64,000 nucleotides of DNA, taken from Aquicella siphonis (GTDB taxonomy: Bacteria > Pseudomonadota > Gammaproteobacteria > DSM-16500). This document shows positions 9,490 to 18,845 of the stretch, one piece after another. Position 1 is the stretch's first letter, and every line of letters starts with the position of its first letter. The DNA lies in assembly GCF_902459485.1 (NCBI RefSeq), contig NZ_LR699119.1:1736001-1800000 (forward strand), written 5' to 3'. Under the pieces are notes generated by a model. The model was not told where the DNA came from, searched no databases, and was given only the letters and a program-made list of their open reading frames with translations. Both the position numbers and the translations under genes were made by a program.

Positions 9490-10833
9490 TCAAGGCAGTT
9501 TTTCAACGATTTCCGTAAATACCTGGCCGCGATGCTCGTAATTTTTAAACATGTCAAAGCTGGCGCAAGCGGGAGAAAGCAAAACGCAATCATCATTGTG
9601 CGCATTGGCGGCCGCCTGGCTGACAGCTTCTTCCATCGACCCCGCAAAAGACACCGGCACACTGCCGTTAATCACACCGGCAATTTCCCTGGCGGCTTCG
9701 CCTATTAAAACAACGTGCCGGGAATATTGACTGATCGCGGGCATCAATGATTTGAAATCCGCATTCTTGCCTATTCCGCCCAGGATCATGACCAGCTTTC
9801 CGCTAATCTCGCTTCCCAGGCCTTCGATGGCAGCCTGTGTCGCACCCACATTCGTACCTTTGGAATCGTTATACCATTTCACTCCATGACGTTCGCGAAC
9901 AAATTGACAGCGGTGCGGCAGGCCTTTAAAAGTGCGCAAGACATTCAGCATGGATTCGAATGGCAGCCCGAATCCATGCCCTATGGCGAGTGCCGCAAGA
10001 GCATTCGCCTGATAATGCTTTCCCATCACCGGAAGTTCGTTAACGGACAAGAGCGGCCGGTCTTCAAAGGCAAGACAGGTTTCATTACCCTGCTGCACAA
10101 GACCGAATTCACCCCGGCCGGGGGCATTCAAGGTAAAATGCCATTTCTTTTGCACCTGGGTTTCACGGCATTCAGTCAGAATGTCGTCGCGGTTGCACAC
10201 CGCGACACGGCAATGCTGATAGACACGGTATTTGGCTCGCGTATATGCGGCCAGATCATCATAACGGTCCATATGGTCTGGCGTGACGTTCAACACGGTA
10301 GCGACACTAGGCTTTAGTGTATAAGTCGTTTCCAGTTGAAAACTCGACAATTCCAGAACATAAAGATGAGCAGAGGGACTTCTTGCGAGCAAATCCAGCG
10401 CGGGAATTCCGAGATTACCGCCTGCTTCGGCCTGATACCCTGCCGCCTCGGCCATTTTTCCCACCAGTGTGGTGACTGTGCTTTTCGCATTCGTGCCGGT
10501 AATTGCAATGACAGGAGCACTGACCGCATGCGCGAATAATTCGATATCTCCGATGACAGGCGTACCGCGCCTGACCTGCTCGGCGATCGCGGGCTCGCGC
10601 AAGGCAATTCCGGGACTGAGAATAATGCGGCCTGCCTTGCTCAGCAAAGACGGATCCAGCCCGCCCAAAGCGACCCGCACATCGGGCTCGATACGGTATA
10701 ATTCTGCAAGGTGCGGCGGATTCGGGCGCGTATCAGTGACCGCGAACTCCACTCCGCATTGTTTCAGGTAACGCGCGCAGGAGAGGCCGGTTGCCCCCAA
10801 TCCCACAATGACATTTAGTTCAGCTACTGACAT
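9490..10833 (-). CDS. murD: UDP-N-acetylmuramoylalanine--D-glutamate ligase MurD
   Basis: Adds D-Glu to UDP-MurNAc-L-Ala in the cytoplasm. The sequence begins with the Rossmann motif IVGLGATGLSCARYL, has the P-loop ITGTNAKSTVTTLVG (Ala replaces the more common Gly before Lys), then NVTPDHMDRY, WYNDSKGTNVGATQAAIEG and the C-terminal LLSPACASFDMFKNYEHRG. I start at the ATG at 10833 (MSVAEL), 14 nt after the mraY stop. An in-frame ATG at 10878 would overlap mraY by 31 nt and add residues unlike the family. Confidence 0.96.
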   Translation of the reverse strand: MSVAELNVIVGLGATGLSCARYLKQCGVEFAVTDTRPNPPHLAELYRIEPDVRVALGGLDPSLLSKAGRIILSPGIALREPAIAEQVRRGTPVIGDIELFAHAVSAPVIAITGTNAKSTVTTLVGKMAEAAGYQAEAGGNLGIPALDLLARSPSAHLYVLELSSFQLETTYTLKPSVATVLNVTPDHMDRYDDLAAYTRAKYRVYQHCRVAVCNRDDILTECRETQVQKKWHFTLNAPGRGEFGLVQQGNETCLAFEDRPLLSVNELPVMGKHYQANALAALAIGHGFGLPFESMLNVLRTFKGLPHRCQFVRERHGVKWYNDSKGTNVGATQAAIEGLGSEISGKLVMILGGIGKNADFKSLMPAISQYSRHVVLIGEAAREIAGVINGSVPVSFAGSMEEAVSQAAANAHNDDCVLLSPACASFDMFKNYEHRGQVFTEIVEKLP

Positions 10834-10847
10834 ACATGAGACTCGTT

Positions 10848-11930
10848 TTATCGCAGTTTGAGGGTTGCCAATCCGCACAACACCAGAACAAAAGTAATAA
10901 TCCAGAACCTTACAATAACACGCGGTTCAGGCCAGCCTTTTAATTCGAAATGGTGATGGATGGGAGCCATTTTGAAAATCCGTTTGCCGGTCAATTTGTA
11001 AGATCCGACCTGGAGTATCACGGAAACCGTTTCCAGCACAAAGATTCCGCTCATAAGAAAAAACACAATTTCCTGCCGCACGATGACCGCAATGATCCCC
11101 AGCGCCGCGCCCAGCGCGAGCGCGCCCACATCACCCATGAACACTTGCGCGGGATAGGTGTTAAACCACAAAAATCCCAGCCCCGCGCCAACCAGCGACC
11201 CGCAAAATACGACTATCTCTCCCGCACCGGGAACATAGGGGATGGCAAGATAAGTGGCATGATGAATATTCCCCGTCGCGTAAGCGAACACACCCAGCGC
11301 GCCGCTGATCATGACCGCCGGCATGATAGCCAGCCCGTCCAAGCCATCCGTCAGGTTGACGGCGTTGCTGGAGCCCACAATCACAAAATAGGTAAAAATA
11401 ATAAAGAACGGCCCCATAGCCAGCGACAAGTTCTTAAAAAACGGCATAACGAGCTGGGTCTCGACAGGCAGGCTTGCTGTAAAATACAGATAAAGCGCGG
11501 CGCCCAAACCTAATAACGACTGGCAAAGATATTTCTGCCGTGCCGGCATTCCCCGGCTATGTTTCAATACCAGCTTGCGATAATCATCCCAATAGCCGAT
11601 GGCTCCGAATCCCAATGTAATCATGAGTACCAGCCAGACATAGCGGTTTAAAAGATCGCTCCATAACAGTGTGCTCAACAGGACTGAAATAATGACCAGG
11701 GTACCGCCCATGGTAGGCGTCCCCGCCTTGCTAAAATGGCTTTGCGGGCCGTCATCGCGTACAACTTGTCCGACGCGGTGCGAACTCAGGTGGCGGATAA
11801 TGCCGGGGCCCAGCAGCAACGCCATGATCAGAGAGGTCAGCGTGCCCAGGATCGCGCGCAGGGTCAGATATTGAAAGACATGAAAAACATGGAAATACTT
11901 AGCGAGCCACTCGCTTAACCACAATAACAT
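10848..11930 (-). CDS. mraY: Phospho-MurNAc-pentapeptide translocase MraY
   Basis: Integral membrane enzyme that makes lipid I from UDP-MurNAc-pentapeptide and undecaprenyl phosphate. At 360 aa it matches the E. coli length. Seen: about ten hydrophobic segments, KAGTPTMGG, the cytoplasmic DDYRK, the catalytic-site segment [26 protein letters not shown], and the histidine-rich [15 protein letters not shown] loop. The 82-nt gap to murE on its upstream side is where murF would be expected. Confidence 0.98.
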   Translation of the reverse strand: MLLWLSEWLAKYFHVFHVFQYLTLRAILGTLTSLIMALLLGPGIIRHLSSHRVGQVVRDDGPQSHFSKAGTPTMGGTLVIISVLLSTLLWSDLLNRYVWLVLMITLGFGAIGYWDDYRKLVLKHSRGMPARQKYLCQSLLGLGAALYLYFTASLPVETQLVMPFFKNLSLAMGPFFIIFTYFVIVGSSNAVNLTDGLDGLAIMPAVMISGALGVFAYATGNIHHATYLAIPYVPGAGEIVVFCGSLVGAGLGFLWFNTYPAQVFMGDVGALALGAALGIIAVIVRQEIVFFLMSGIFVLETVSVILQVGSYKLTGKRIFKMAPIHHHFELKGWPEPRVIVRFWIITFVLVLCGLATLKLR

Positions 11931-12012
11931 TGACCTTCTCCATACACTGAAATAATACCCTTCTTGATAAAGATCCGGGACAGCCTAAACAGAAGCAACA
12001 CCTGCGCACGCA

Positions 12013-13506
12013 TTAATCTTTCGCCAGGCACGCTTTCACCTGTTCCACATCATCAAAGGGGATTTTTTCATCGCCGATTTGCTGATAGCGCTCAGCCCCC
12101 TTGCCCGCGATTAATACACAATCTTTAGCCGTTGCCCATTGTATACTGTTCTGTATTGCTTTAGAACGATCCATCTCGATGAAAACCCGCTCAGGATGTA
12201 AAAATCCACGCATGATTTCAGCAACGATTTCTCCAGGATTCTCATGCCGCGGATTGTCATTGGTAACGATCACCTGATCAGCCCATTCTTCGGCTATTTT
12301 TGCCATCAATGGCCGTTTTCCCCGGTCTCTTTCCCCTCCGCAGCCAAACACACACCATAATTTTCCTTCGGTATGCGCCCGCAAAGCTTGCAACACTTTT
12401 TCCAGTGCGTCGGGTTTGTGCGCATAATCCACTATGATACGCGGCTGTCCGGGACCACCCAGGGTCTGCATGCGGCCAGGCACGGTCTGCAGACGGGAGA
12501 GGCAAGCCAGTGTCTGCTCCAGGGAAATGCCATAAACACATAAGGACGCCAGCACCGCGAGCGCATTACTCAGATTAAATTGACCCATTAGCGGAAGCAG
12601 CAGTTCACCTTCACCCCAGGGAGTGCGAACTTCCGCGCGTATGCCTTCAGGCGTCAAGTCTGCGCGCGCCGCATACACAAAAGGAATATCCGCAGGAATG
12701 GACAAATGCCGGCGCAAGCCGTAAGCGACAACCGGCTTTTGACTGGCAAGCTCATTAATCCATGCCCGCCCATAAGCGTCATCCGCACTGATAATGAGAT
12801 GTTTTGTCGATCTATCAGCGAGAAAGCGGCGCTTGACCGCCGCGTAGGTCTCCATATCACCATGGTAATCCAGGTGATCCTGGCTGAGATTGGTAAAAAT
12901 GCCCAGATCAAATGCCACAGGCCTGATCCTCTCCTGATCTATGCTGTGCGAGGAAACCTCCATGGCGATGGCATGCGCATGACAGTCTGAAAATTGCGCG
13001 AGGGTCGCCTGCAGTGTCACTGCATCCGGCGTGGTCAGGCCCGCCGTGCCCAGGGCACCATAAAATCCGCACCCCAACGTGCCTATGATGCCGCACGAGA
13101 TATCAAGCGACTGCAGGCTTTGAGCGATGAAATGTGTACATGATGTTTTTCCACTGGTTCCCGTCACGCCTATCATGCGCATTTTCTCTGCGGGATACTG
13201 ATAAAAGCGGGCTGCAAGCCCGCCCAGCTGTTTACGCAGCTGGAACACGGGAATAAAAGGAATGTCCGCCTGCCAGGCAACCGGCAGGTCCTCTTCATCC
13301 GCATCCGCCAGAATCGCAGCCGCCCCGCGCGAAACGGCGTCACGCACATAGTCACGCCCGTCCAGCTGCGCACCCTTGACCGCCAGAAACAAGCCCTGTG
13401 ATTTCACTTGGCGGCTATCCAGGGTCAAGCCGGAAATCTCACGGTCCGCTTCAACGGGAAGAAGATAACAATCTTGCAGCAATTGTGATAAACGCATGAA
13501 TGGCAT
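12013..13506 (-). CDS. murE: UDP-MurNAc-tripeptide synthetase MurE
   Basis: Adds the third stem-peptide residue. The 497-aa protein has the Mur P-loop GVTGTSGKTSCTHF, NLSQDHLDYHGDM, the ATP-binding VDYAHKPDALEKVL, the GCGGERDRGKRPLM segment and the DNPR motif (VTNDNPRHENP) known to select meso-diaminopimelate rather than lysine. Length is normal, so there is no murE-murF fusion here. Start at the ATG at 13506; a second in-frame ATG three codons later is an equal alternative. Confidence 0.97.
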   Translation of the reverse strand: MPFMRLSQLLQDCYLLPVEADREISGLTLDSRQVKSQGLFLAVKGAQLDGRDYVRDAVSRGAAAILADADEEDLPVAWQADIPFIPVFQLRKQLGGLAARFYQYPAEKMRMIGVTGTSGKTSCTHFIAQSLQSLDISCGIIGTLGCGFYGALGTAGLTTPDAVTLQATLAQFSDCHAHAIAMEVSSHSIDQERIRPVAFDLGIFTNLSQDHLDYHGDMETYAAVKRRFLADRSTKHLIISADDAYGRAWINELASQKPVVAYGLRRHLSIPADIPFVYAARADLTPEGIRAEVRTPWGEGELLLPLMGQFNLSNALAVLASLCVYGISLEQTLACLSRLQTVPGRMQTLGGPGQPRIIVDYAHKPDALEKVLQALRAHTEGKLWCVFGCGGERDRGKRPLMAKIAEEWADQVIVTNDNPRHENPGEIVAEIMRGFLHPERVFIEMDRSKAIQNSIQWATAKDCVLIAGKGAERYQQIGDEKIPFDDVEQVKACLAKD

Positions 13507-13611
13507 TAATCCGGTAAATGAATGATTATATCGTCAATACATGATTCAAAGAAAGTTTGCAGCCTCTCATTGAGCCATGACACACCTCTTCAGTGTGCGC
13601 ACATTAATTTA

Positions 13612-15339
13612 TCACATTGAAATATCTGATTTTTCAGACTCGTTATCCGGCGGGACATCCAGCAGCCGCAATGCGCCTGACATGATGCGCTGAAAAACCG
13701 GGCCTGATACCAGGGCGCCGTAATAATCTTTGCCCATGGGATCATCGATGACCACCGTCACCACCAGCCGCGGATCACTTACCGGCGCAATCCCCACAAA
13801 TGATGAGATATAACGATGTTTCTCATACCCTCCCTGCCCGGCTTTTTTCGCTGTGCCGGTCTTGCCCGCGACACGGTAACCCGGCACCGAAATCGTATGG
13901 GCTGATCCGCCCTTCGCAAAGACGGATTCCAGCAGGATCAGCATTTCTCTGGCTATGACCGGATCCAGGACTTGTTTACCCGTCGGTGGTTTCGCCAATT
14001 TCAATAATGAAACAGGCAGTTTCACACCATGATTCGCGAGCACGGAGTAAGCGCGCGTTAATTGCAGAGATGTCGCGGACATGGCGTAACCAAATGAGAG
14101 CGTGGCCAAAACAAATGAACCCCATGGATTATGCCGAATCAACATTCCCGTTTGCTCGCCCGGGAAACCCACACCCGTCGCCTCGCCGAATCCCACCCGG
14201 TTCAAAACACTCCATAACTGATCCGGCGGCATTGCCAGCACCAGCTTTGCCGCGCCCATGTTACTGGAAACCTGAAGTATCTGAGACAGACTCAGCAAAC
14301 CGTTATTCTTTTTATCCTTGACAACATTGTGTCCCACCCGCATCCATCCGGGCGACGTGTCGATAATGGAATCCGGTTTAAAACGCCCGCTTTCCAGCGC
14401 GCTCGCGATGGTGAATGCCTTAACTGTAGATCCAGGCTCAAAAATATCCGTGACTGCGCGATTGCGATAACTTTCATGTTTCGCACCTTTGCGATTATTG
14501 GGATTAAACGACGGCACATTCACCATCGCGAGAATTTCACCTGTTTTCACATCAAGGACTATCGCGGAGCCCGAAGCGGCCTGTTTTTCAACGACACCCG
14601 CCAACAATTCACGATAAGCCAGATACTGAATCCGCCTGTCTATGCTCAACACCAAATCCCGGCCCGGCCTTTGGTCCTGTAGTGTTTGAACATCTGAAAT
14701 CACACGGCCGATCCGGTCTTTGACCACCCATTTTTTACCAGGCTCGCCTTGCAGCCACTCATTGTAAGCAAGCTCAATGCCTTCCTGTCCTTTATCATCA
14801 ATATTCGTAATGCCGACCACCTGGGCAGTCACTTCACCCTCAGGATAATAACGCCTGTATTCTTCCTGCAAATACACACCAGGTACATTCAGAGATTTGA
14901 CCTGGGCGGCCGTTTCAGGCGACAGCGACCGCTTCAGATAGACGAATTCACGATTCTTTTTCAATCCATTTTTGGCAATCGATGTAATGGAAAGCGCTTT
15001 GACCTGCAGCAACCGGGCAAGATCATCCAGCTGATCGCGAGCGGGCGAAAATTCCTGAGGATTGATCCATGCTGAATAAACCGAAGTGCTGACAGCAAGC
15101 GGAAAACCATTGCGGTCAACTATCATCCCCCTGAATGCGGGGGTACTGACCAGTCTCAACACACGCTCGTCCCCTTGATGACGCAAAAAATCCTGACTCA
15201 GGATAGAGAGTTCAAAAACGCGCAGGGCCAGTCCCACCACCGCGAGGAGGATGATTGACAAAACAAGATAAAAGCGCCAGGCAATATACGATGGCCGCTC
15301 AATGGTTACTGCTGATTGCCGGGTGCTGGACGGGGGCAC
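13612..15339 (-). CDS. ftsI: Penicillin-binding protein 3 (FtsI), septal transpeptidase
   Basis: Class B PBP that cross-links septal peptidoglycan. The 575-aa protein has one N-terminal membrane anchor (about residues 22-43), a non-catalytic pedestal domain (TPAFRGMIVDRNGFPLA) and a transpeptidase domain with SxxK (EPGSTVKAF), SxN (SSNMG) and KTGT (AGKTGTAKK). The apparent start is GTG at 15339, 24 nt after ftsL. The C-terminal end LDVPPDNESEKSDISM is a short acidic tail. Confidence 0.97.
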   Translation of the reverse strand: MPPSSTRQSAVTIERPSYIAWRFYLVLSIILLAVVGLALRVFELSILSQDFLRHQGDERVLRLVSTPAFRGMIVDRNGFPLAVSTSVYSAWINPQEFSPARDQLDDLARLLQVKALSITSIAKNGLKKNREFVYLKRSLSPETAAQVKSLNVPGVYLQEEYRRYYPEGEVTAQVVGITNIDDKGQEGIELAYNEWLQGEPGKKWVVKDRIGRVISDVQTLQDQRPGRDLVLSIDRRIQYLAYRELLAGVVEKQAASGSAIVLDVKTGEILAMVNVPSFNPNNRKGAKHESYRNRAVTDIFEPGSTVKAFTIASALESGRFKPDSIIDTSPGWMRVGHNVVKDKKNNGLLSLSQILQVSSNMGAAKLVLAMPPDQLWSVLNRVGFGEATGVGFPGEQTGMLIRHNPWGSFVLATLSFGYAMSATSLQLTRAYSVLANHGVKLPVSLLKLAKPPTGKQVLDPVIAREMLILLESVFAKGGSAHTISVPGYRVAGKTGTAKKAGQGGYEKHRYISSFVGIAPVSDPRLVVTVVIDDPMGKDYYGALVSGPVFQRIMSGALRLLDVPPDNESEKSDISM

Positions 15340-15363
15340 TGATTTGTTCTTTCAGAAAAGAGG

Positions 15364-15699
15364 TTATTCATGAATAATCATCACTGATTTATGATCAGGG
15401 ACAACCATCCCTAGTTTACTTTCTGCAATCCGCTGAATTCTGGCTTGCATCATCCAGGTACTGCGTTCCAATAATAATTGCCCGCGCTGAACATGTAAAT
15501 GTTCACGCTCGACCAGATTATGTTGATAGGCAGCATGCAGGATACGGGTCACGTGAGTGACGTAGATTATACTGAGCGCTGATAGTAAAACCGCCAGGGC
15601 CAGTATCACCACAGTGATTTGCCTGCGTGTCAGAAAATGGGACAAGACCAGGTGACGAGAAATAACGCTTTGATGAACTAAGCGAGCTGCCGCGTTCAT
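15364..15699 (-). CDS. ftsL: Cell division protein FtsL
   Basis: Small bitopic divisome protein of the FtsQLB complex. At 111 aa it has a basic cytoplasmic segment, one hydrophobic helix (about 29-50, TVVILALAVLLSALSIIYV) and a periplasmic coiled-coil-like region (LVEREHLHVQRGQLLLERSTWM) ending near the LGMVVPDH motif typical of FtsL. It overlaps the rsmH stop by 4 nt (ATGA). Identification rests on architecture and position more than on motifs. Confidence 0.9.
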   Translation of the reverse strand: MNAAARLVHQSVISRHLVLSHFLTRRQITVVILALAVLLSALSIIYVTHVTRILHAAYQHNLVEREHLHVQRGQLLLERSTWMMQARIQRIAESKLGMVVPDHKSVMIIHE

Positions 15700-16655
15700 G
15701 ATAGTTTCTCCGCTATACGTAATATGGCACTGCGTGCCCTTGGGTTTTGATGAATTTCCTTTAATCCTGGCTTGATCGGCTTGCCTATGGAACGGAGGCG
15801 AGCGTTAAAAAGCGTGCCTTTCACTGGCAAACCCCGGGGCAAATCCTGACCTTTTTCATGCTGCTTGATAAATTGCTTGACGATGCGATCTTCCAGAGAA
15901 TGAAAACTGATCACGGATAAACGACCGCCTAAAGCCAGAACATCTAATGCCTGCTGCAAGCCCGCCTCAAGATCAGACAATTCCTGATTGACCGCAATAC
16001 GGATAGCCTGGAAACTGCGAGTAGCCGGATGTTTGTCATGAGGCTTTTGCGGCTTGGGCATGGCCAGCCTGATGATATCTGCAAGCTGTGCCGTCGTTGT
16101 GATAGGAGACATCGTGCGCGCTTCCACGATCGCGCGGGCGATACGACGGGAAAATTTTTCTTCACCAAATTGATAGAGCACATCCGCCAGCGATTTCTCA
16201 TCAACTTGAGCAATCCAGGTCATTGCATCCATACCCTGGCTGGTATCCATGCGCATATCCAGCTTGCCGGATTTTGAAAAACTGAAACCGCGATCAGGGT
16301 TGTCCAGCTGGGGAGAAGACACACCCAGATCAAATAAAATACCATTCACTTTGCCGGATACCTGTAAAGCCTCGAGACTGCCGCGCATGCCCGCGAAAGA
16401 ACCGTGCACGATAGTAAAGCGCGTATCCTGCGCAAAATGTTGTTGCGCATAGGCAACCGCTTCCGGATCCTTGTCAAATGCAATCAATTTCCCCGCGGGA
16501 CCCAGCCGGTCCAGAATGGCCCGCGCATGGCTTCCCCGTCCGAAAGTGGCGTCTACATAAATCCCGTTCGCGAGTGTGAAAAGATGAGTGACTGCTTCTT
16601 CAAGCAGCACTGGAACATGATGGTGAAAAATATCGCTCATACGGCAAGCAGCCAT
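15696..16655 (-). CDS. rsmH: 16S rRNA m4C1402 methyltransferase RsmH (MraW)
   Basis: SAM-dependent methyltransferase modifying the ribosomal P site. The 319-aa sequence has HHHVPVLLEEAV, motif I YVDATFGRGSHARAIL, the FDLGVSSPQLDNPDRGFSF block and the C-terminal VISFHSLEDRIVKQF segment. The ATG at 16655 has AAGGAG about 13 nt upstream; the ATG at 16640 (MSDIFHHH) aligns better with the family start but has no better ribosome site. The mraZ-rsmH-ftsL order is canonical. Confidence 0.96.
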   Translation of the reverse strand: MAACRMSDIFHHHVPVLLEEAVTHLFTLANGIYVDATFGRGSHARAILDRLGPAGKLIAFDKDPEAVAYAQQHFAQDTRFTIVHGSFAGMRGSLEALQVSGKVNGILFDLGVSSPQLDNPDRGFSFSKSGKLDMRMDTSQGMDAMTWIAQVDEKSLADVLYQFGEEKFSRRIARAIVEARTMSPITTTAQLADIIRLAMPKPQKPHDKHPATRSFQAIRIAVNQELSDLEAGLQQALDVLALGGRLSVISFHSLEDRIVKQFIKQHEKGQDLPRGLPVKGTLFNARLRSIGKPIKPGLKEIHQNPRARSAILRIAEKLS

Positions 16656-16679
16656 GTTAGTTAGTAAACTCCTTTTACA

Positions 16680-17141
16680 TCACAACGAAATAGATTTCAC
16701 CTCTTCAGGCAGTGCAGATTGACTTGAATCGGACTCTTCCTGCAGCCAGCGGCTGCGGCTCTCATCCCAATGGGTTTCATCCCACAATTCAAATTTTTTA
16801 CCCTGCCCCACCAATACCGCGCGTTTTCTCAACCCCGCATATTCGCGCAATAGAGGCGGCAATAGGACACGTCCCTGTCCATCCATTTCCACATCTGTTG
16901 CATGCCCGACCAGTAAGCGCTGGATTCGGCGTGCGGCCGGATTAAAACTGGGGAGCCCGGCCAGCTTTCTTTCAATTTCCTCCCACTCAGGCAGTGGATA
17001 AACCAGCAGACAGCGCTCTTCGGTATCAATCGTTAATACCACTGCACTTTTACTGTCCAATTGCAGCCGTTCGCGGTATCGGGTTGGCATCACGAACCTG
17101 CCCTTCGCATCGATGTTGACCCCAGTTATACCGCGAAACAC
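16680..17141 (-). CDS. mraZ: Transcriptional regulator MraZ, GTG start
   Basis: AbrB-like DNA-binding protein, known in E. coli to repress its own dcw operon. The protein starts FRGITGVNIDAKGRFVMPTRYR and has the second repeat VEMDGQGRVLLPPLLREYA, i.e. two AbrB/SpoVT half-domains. I start at GTG (17141), giving 153 aa against 152 in E. coli, because GGGGAGG sits 8 nt upstream and the protein then begins with the family's [M]FRG. Longer readings into the leader would cover the MraZ-box region and are unlikely. The C-terminal acidic tail (EESDSSQSALPEEV) is slightly extended. Confidence 0.95.
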   Translation of the reverse strand: MFRGITGVNIDAKGRFVMPTRYRERLQLDSKSAVVLTIDTEERCLLVYPLPEWEEIERKLAGLPSFNPAARRIQRLLVGHATDVEMDGQGRVLLPPLLREYAGLRKRAVLVGQGKKFELWDETHWDESRSRWLQEESDSSQSALPEEVKSISL

Positions 17142-17232
17142 TGCATTAACCTCCCCGAGAGAGAAATCCCCACAAGGAATAACCCTCACATTCAGAAGCA
17201 GCCGAAGATTCCTGTGGGTAATAATGAATATA

Positions 17233-17277
17233 CCACAAATTTCCACAAAACAACACTTTCTGCCACATTGACCCACA
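17233..17277 (-). promoter_or_regulatory. MraZ-box array in the mraZ/dcw promoter
   Basis: On the minus strand TGTGG occurs at exact 10-bp spacing. On the plus strand the cores CCACA are at 17233, 17243, 17263 and 17273, with a degenerate copy (ACACT) filling the 17253 slot. MraZ is known to bind TGGG-type direct repeats with 10-bp period upstream of its own gene, so this is very likely its operator. A TATATT-like -10 lies immediately downstream of the last box, placing the operator over the core promoter. Binding is inferred from pattern and position. Confidence 0.8.
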
Positions 17278-17374
17278 AAACCAGCAGCAAGGGGCAAAAA
17301 AAAGAATTCCTGTCATCGGCAGACGACTGAAACAAGCATGGTCTATGGATTGATTGTCCGACAGGCGGGAAAAT

Positions 17375-17714
17375 TTTTGAGTCAGCCGGTAAGCCGGGTT
17401 CTGTCGGGGGCAATCATTAATCTGGGATGCCTGTCGCCAGGCACCTCATGCAGCCTACCCAAACTCAGCGCGGGTCACGCTATCGAGTTCCTATTTGGCC
17501 TTACTCCAGGCGGGGTTTGCCCTGCCGCAACTGTTGCCAGTTACGCGGTGCGCTCTTACCGCACCATTTCACCCTTACCCCGCAAACGCGGGGCGGTATA
17601 TTTTCTGTGGCACTTTCCGTAAGCTCACGCTTCCCAGACGTTATCTGGCGCCTTACCCTGTGGAGCCCGGACTTTCCTCTCTTCCAGGTGAAAGAGCGAT
17701 TGCCTGGCTGACTC
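17375..17714 (-). ncRNA. rnpB: RNase P catalytic RNA (type A)
   Basis: The 5' end pairs with the 3' end (GAGTCAGCC at 17714-17706 with GGCTGACTC ending at 17379), forming P1. The conserved segment GAGAGGAAAGTCCGGGCTCC lies near the 5' end and the AACCCGGCTTA block near the 3' end, both diagnostic of bacterial RNase P RNA. A -10-like TACACT lies 7 nt before the 5' end (plus 17722-17727). The RNA matures tRNA 5' ends. Its position just upstream of mraZ is seen in other gammaproteobacteria. Ends are approximate to a few nt. Confidence 0.95.
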
Positions 17715-17818
17715 GGACGTGAGTGTATCACAGGACATGGCAATATTGACCGGATAATTTCCGGCTGCCCGGACACCCGATGGGCCAAGCCGCAGTGATA
17801 ATCGTGATTCCAGAGACG

Positions 17819-18244
17819 CTAACCCTGATGAGGATGATCTACAGGCCGAGAAGAGGGAGCAAATTTCTCAAACAGCGACTCGAAGTCTTCGCGCCGGAGT
17901 ACGGCGGCAACAGCATGAAATAAAGCGGGGTCGCGATGAACTTCCCGGTGTGATTTCTCAATTTCACCATGCAAGCTCCTGCACTCTTGCAATTGACGGG
18001 GAGTAATACCATATTCATTCTGCATATGCTCGCCAAGATGCGCGGCCAAAGCGATATCCCTGACAACAGCGTAGTGCCGCAAAAATTGCAGCGCCTCATC
18101 CGCGTCACCGAACCGCTCACCTTTCCTTAGTTTGTCACAGCCCGCGTTAACCACTCGAAGAAGCGCATCCATGTCAAAATCTTTTTCGCGCGTTTTTCTT
18201 GTGCGAAATTCAATTTCCAGCTGCTGTTCCAGTGTCATGGCCAT
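17819..18244 (-). CDS. Unknown small protein, second gene of a two-gene unit
   Basis: I do not recognise this 141-aa protein. It is hydrophilic and mostly helical (MTLEQQLEIEFRTRKTREKDFDMDALLR), with a central HLGEHMQNEYGITPRQLQECRSLHGEIEK segment and no signal peptide or membrane helix. The start is the ATG at 18244, because GAGGAGAAATAAA directly precedes it and the upstream gene's stop is 1 nt away; a further ATG two codons in is possible. Tight spacing implies co-transcription and a shared function with the gene at 18246-18623. Confidence 0.7.
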   Translation of the reverse strand: MAMTLEQQLEIEFRTRKTREKDFDMDALLRVVNAGCDKLRKGERFGDADEALQFLRHYAVVRDIALAAHLGEHMQNEYGITPRQLQECRSLHGEIEKSHREVHRDPALFHAVAAVLRREDFESLFEKFAPSSRPVDHPHQG

Positions 18245-18245
18245 T

Positions 18246-18623
18246 TTATTTCTCCTCACGCAATGAAGCCTGGAATTTACTGCGCGCCGCAAATCGTTTG
18301 CAAATATCCCGGGTAAAAATATGTATGAATTTTCTTAGATCATCCTGATACCGCGCATCATTCCATTTTTCCTGGACTTGGAAGAAAATGTATTCACGCG
18401 CGCAGACATACTTCATTTCCTCCGCCACCTGCTGATGCGATGGATTGAATAAATCCTCTGGCAATGCGTCAATAATTCTGCCAATCACTGCCTCCATCTG
18501 CTCCTGAGTGATGCCGAATATGCGCGCCAAATCCCGCTCATTCTGCAAATTGAAAACGGTTTTACACATATCCCGCACAATATTGACAACTTCACTCGCA
18601 AATGCCTGCTTTTGAGCCTGCAT
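18246..18623 (-). CDS. Unknown small protein, first gene of a two-gene unit
   Basis: Unrecognised soluble protein of 125 aa. It is predicted largely helical, with two cysteines near the middle and N-terminus (DMCKTVF, YVCAREY) and a basic C-terminus (CKRFAARSKFQASLREEK). The segment ARIFGITQEQMEAVIGRIIDAL could be a small helix-turn-helix, but this is only a resemblance. It forms a two-gene unit with 17819-18244, placed between rnpB and a glycosyltransferase. Confidence 0.7.
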   Translation of the reverse strand: MQAQKQAFASEVVNIVRDMCKTVFNLQNERDLARIFGITQEQMEAVIGRIIDALPEDLFNPSHQQVAEEMKYVCAREYIFFQVQEKWNDARYQDDLRKFIHIFTRDICKRFAARSKFQASLREEK

Positions 18624-18845
18624 TTATTGACTCCTCGCATTATTTATCATCTTGAAGACTCATATATTCAGTATACATCATGAACCCGATACGGCTCAGC
18701 ATCAGGAATACAAATAAAAACAGCAGTTTAGAGTCTTGTTATCCGATCACCCGCACCAGGTCTCCCCCTTGCGGGCTGGCCGCACGGAAGCAAGCCTTTC
18801 ATGGAAATTCACAGGATCATTTCAGTGATAAAAGCGGAGCGCGCT

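Noticed and set aside
12013-13506. Possible murE-murF fusion that would explain the missing murF
   Set aside because: The protein is of normal MurE length with a single P-loop and DNPR motif.
18740-18810. Stretch with ACCAGGTC and CGGAAGCAAGCC resembling the 4.5S (SRP) RNA core
   Set aside because: The two half-motifs are at the wrong spacing and the closing stem is not present; a covariance-model search would be decisive.
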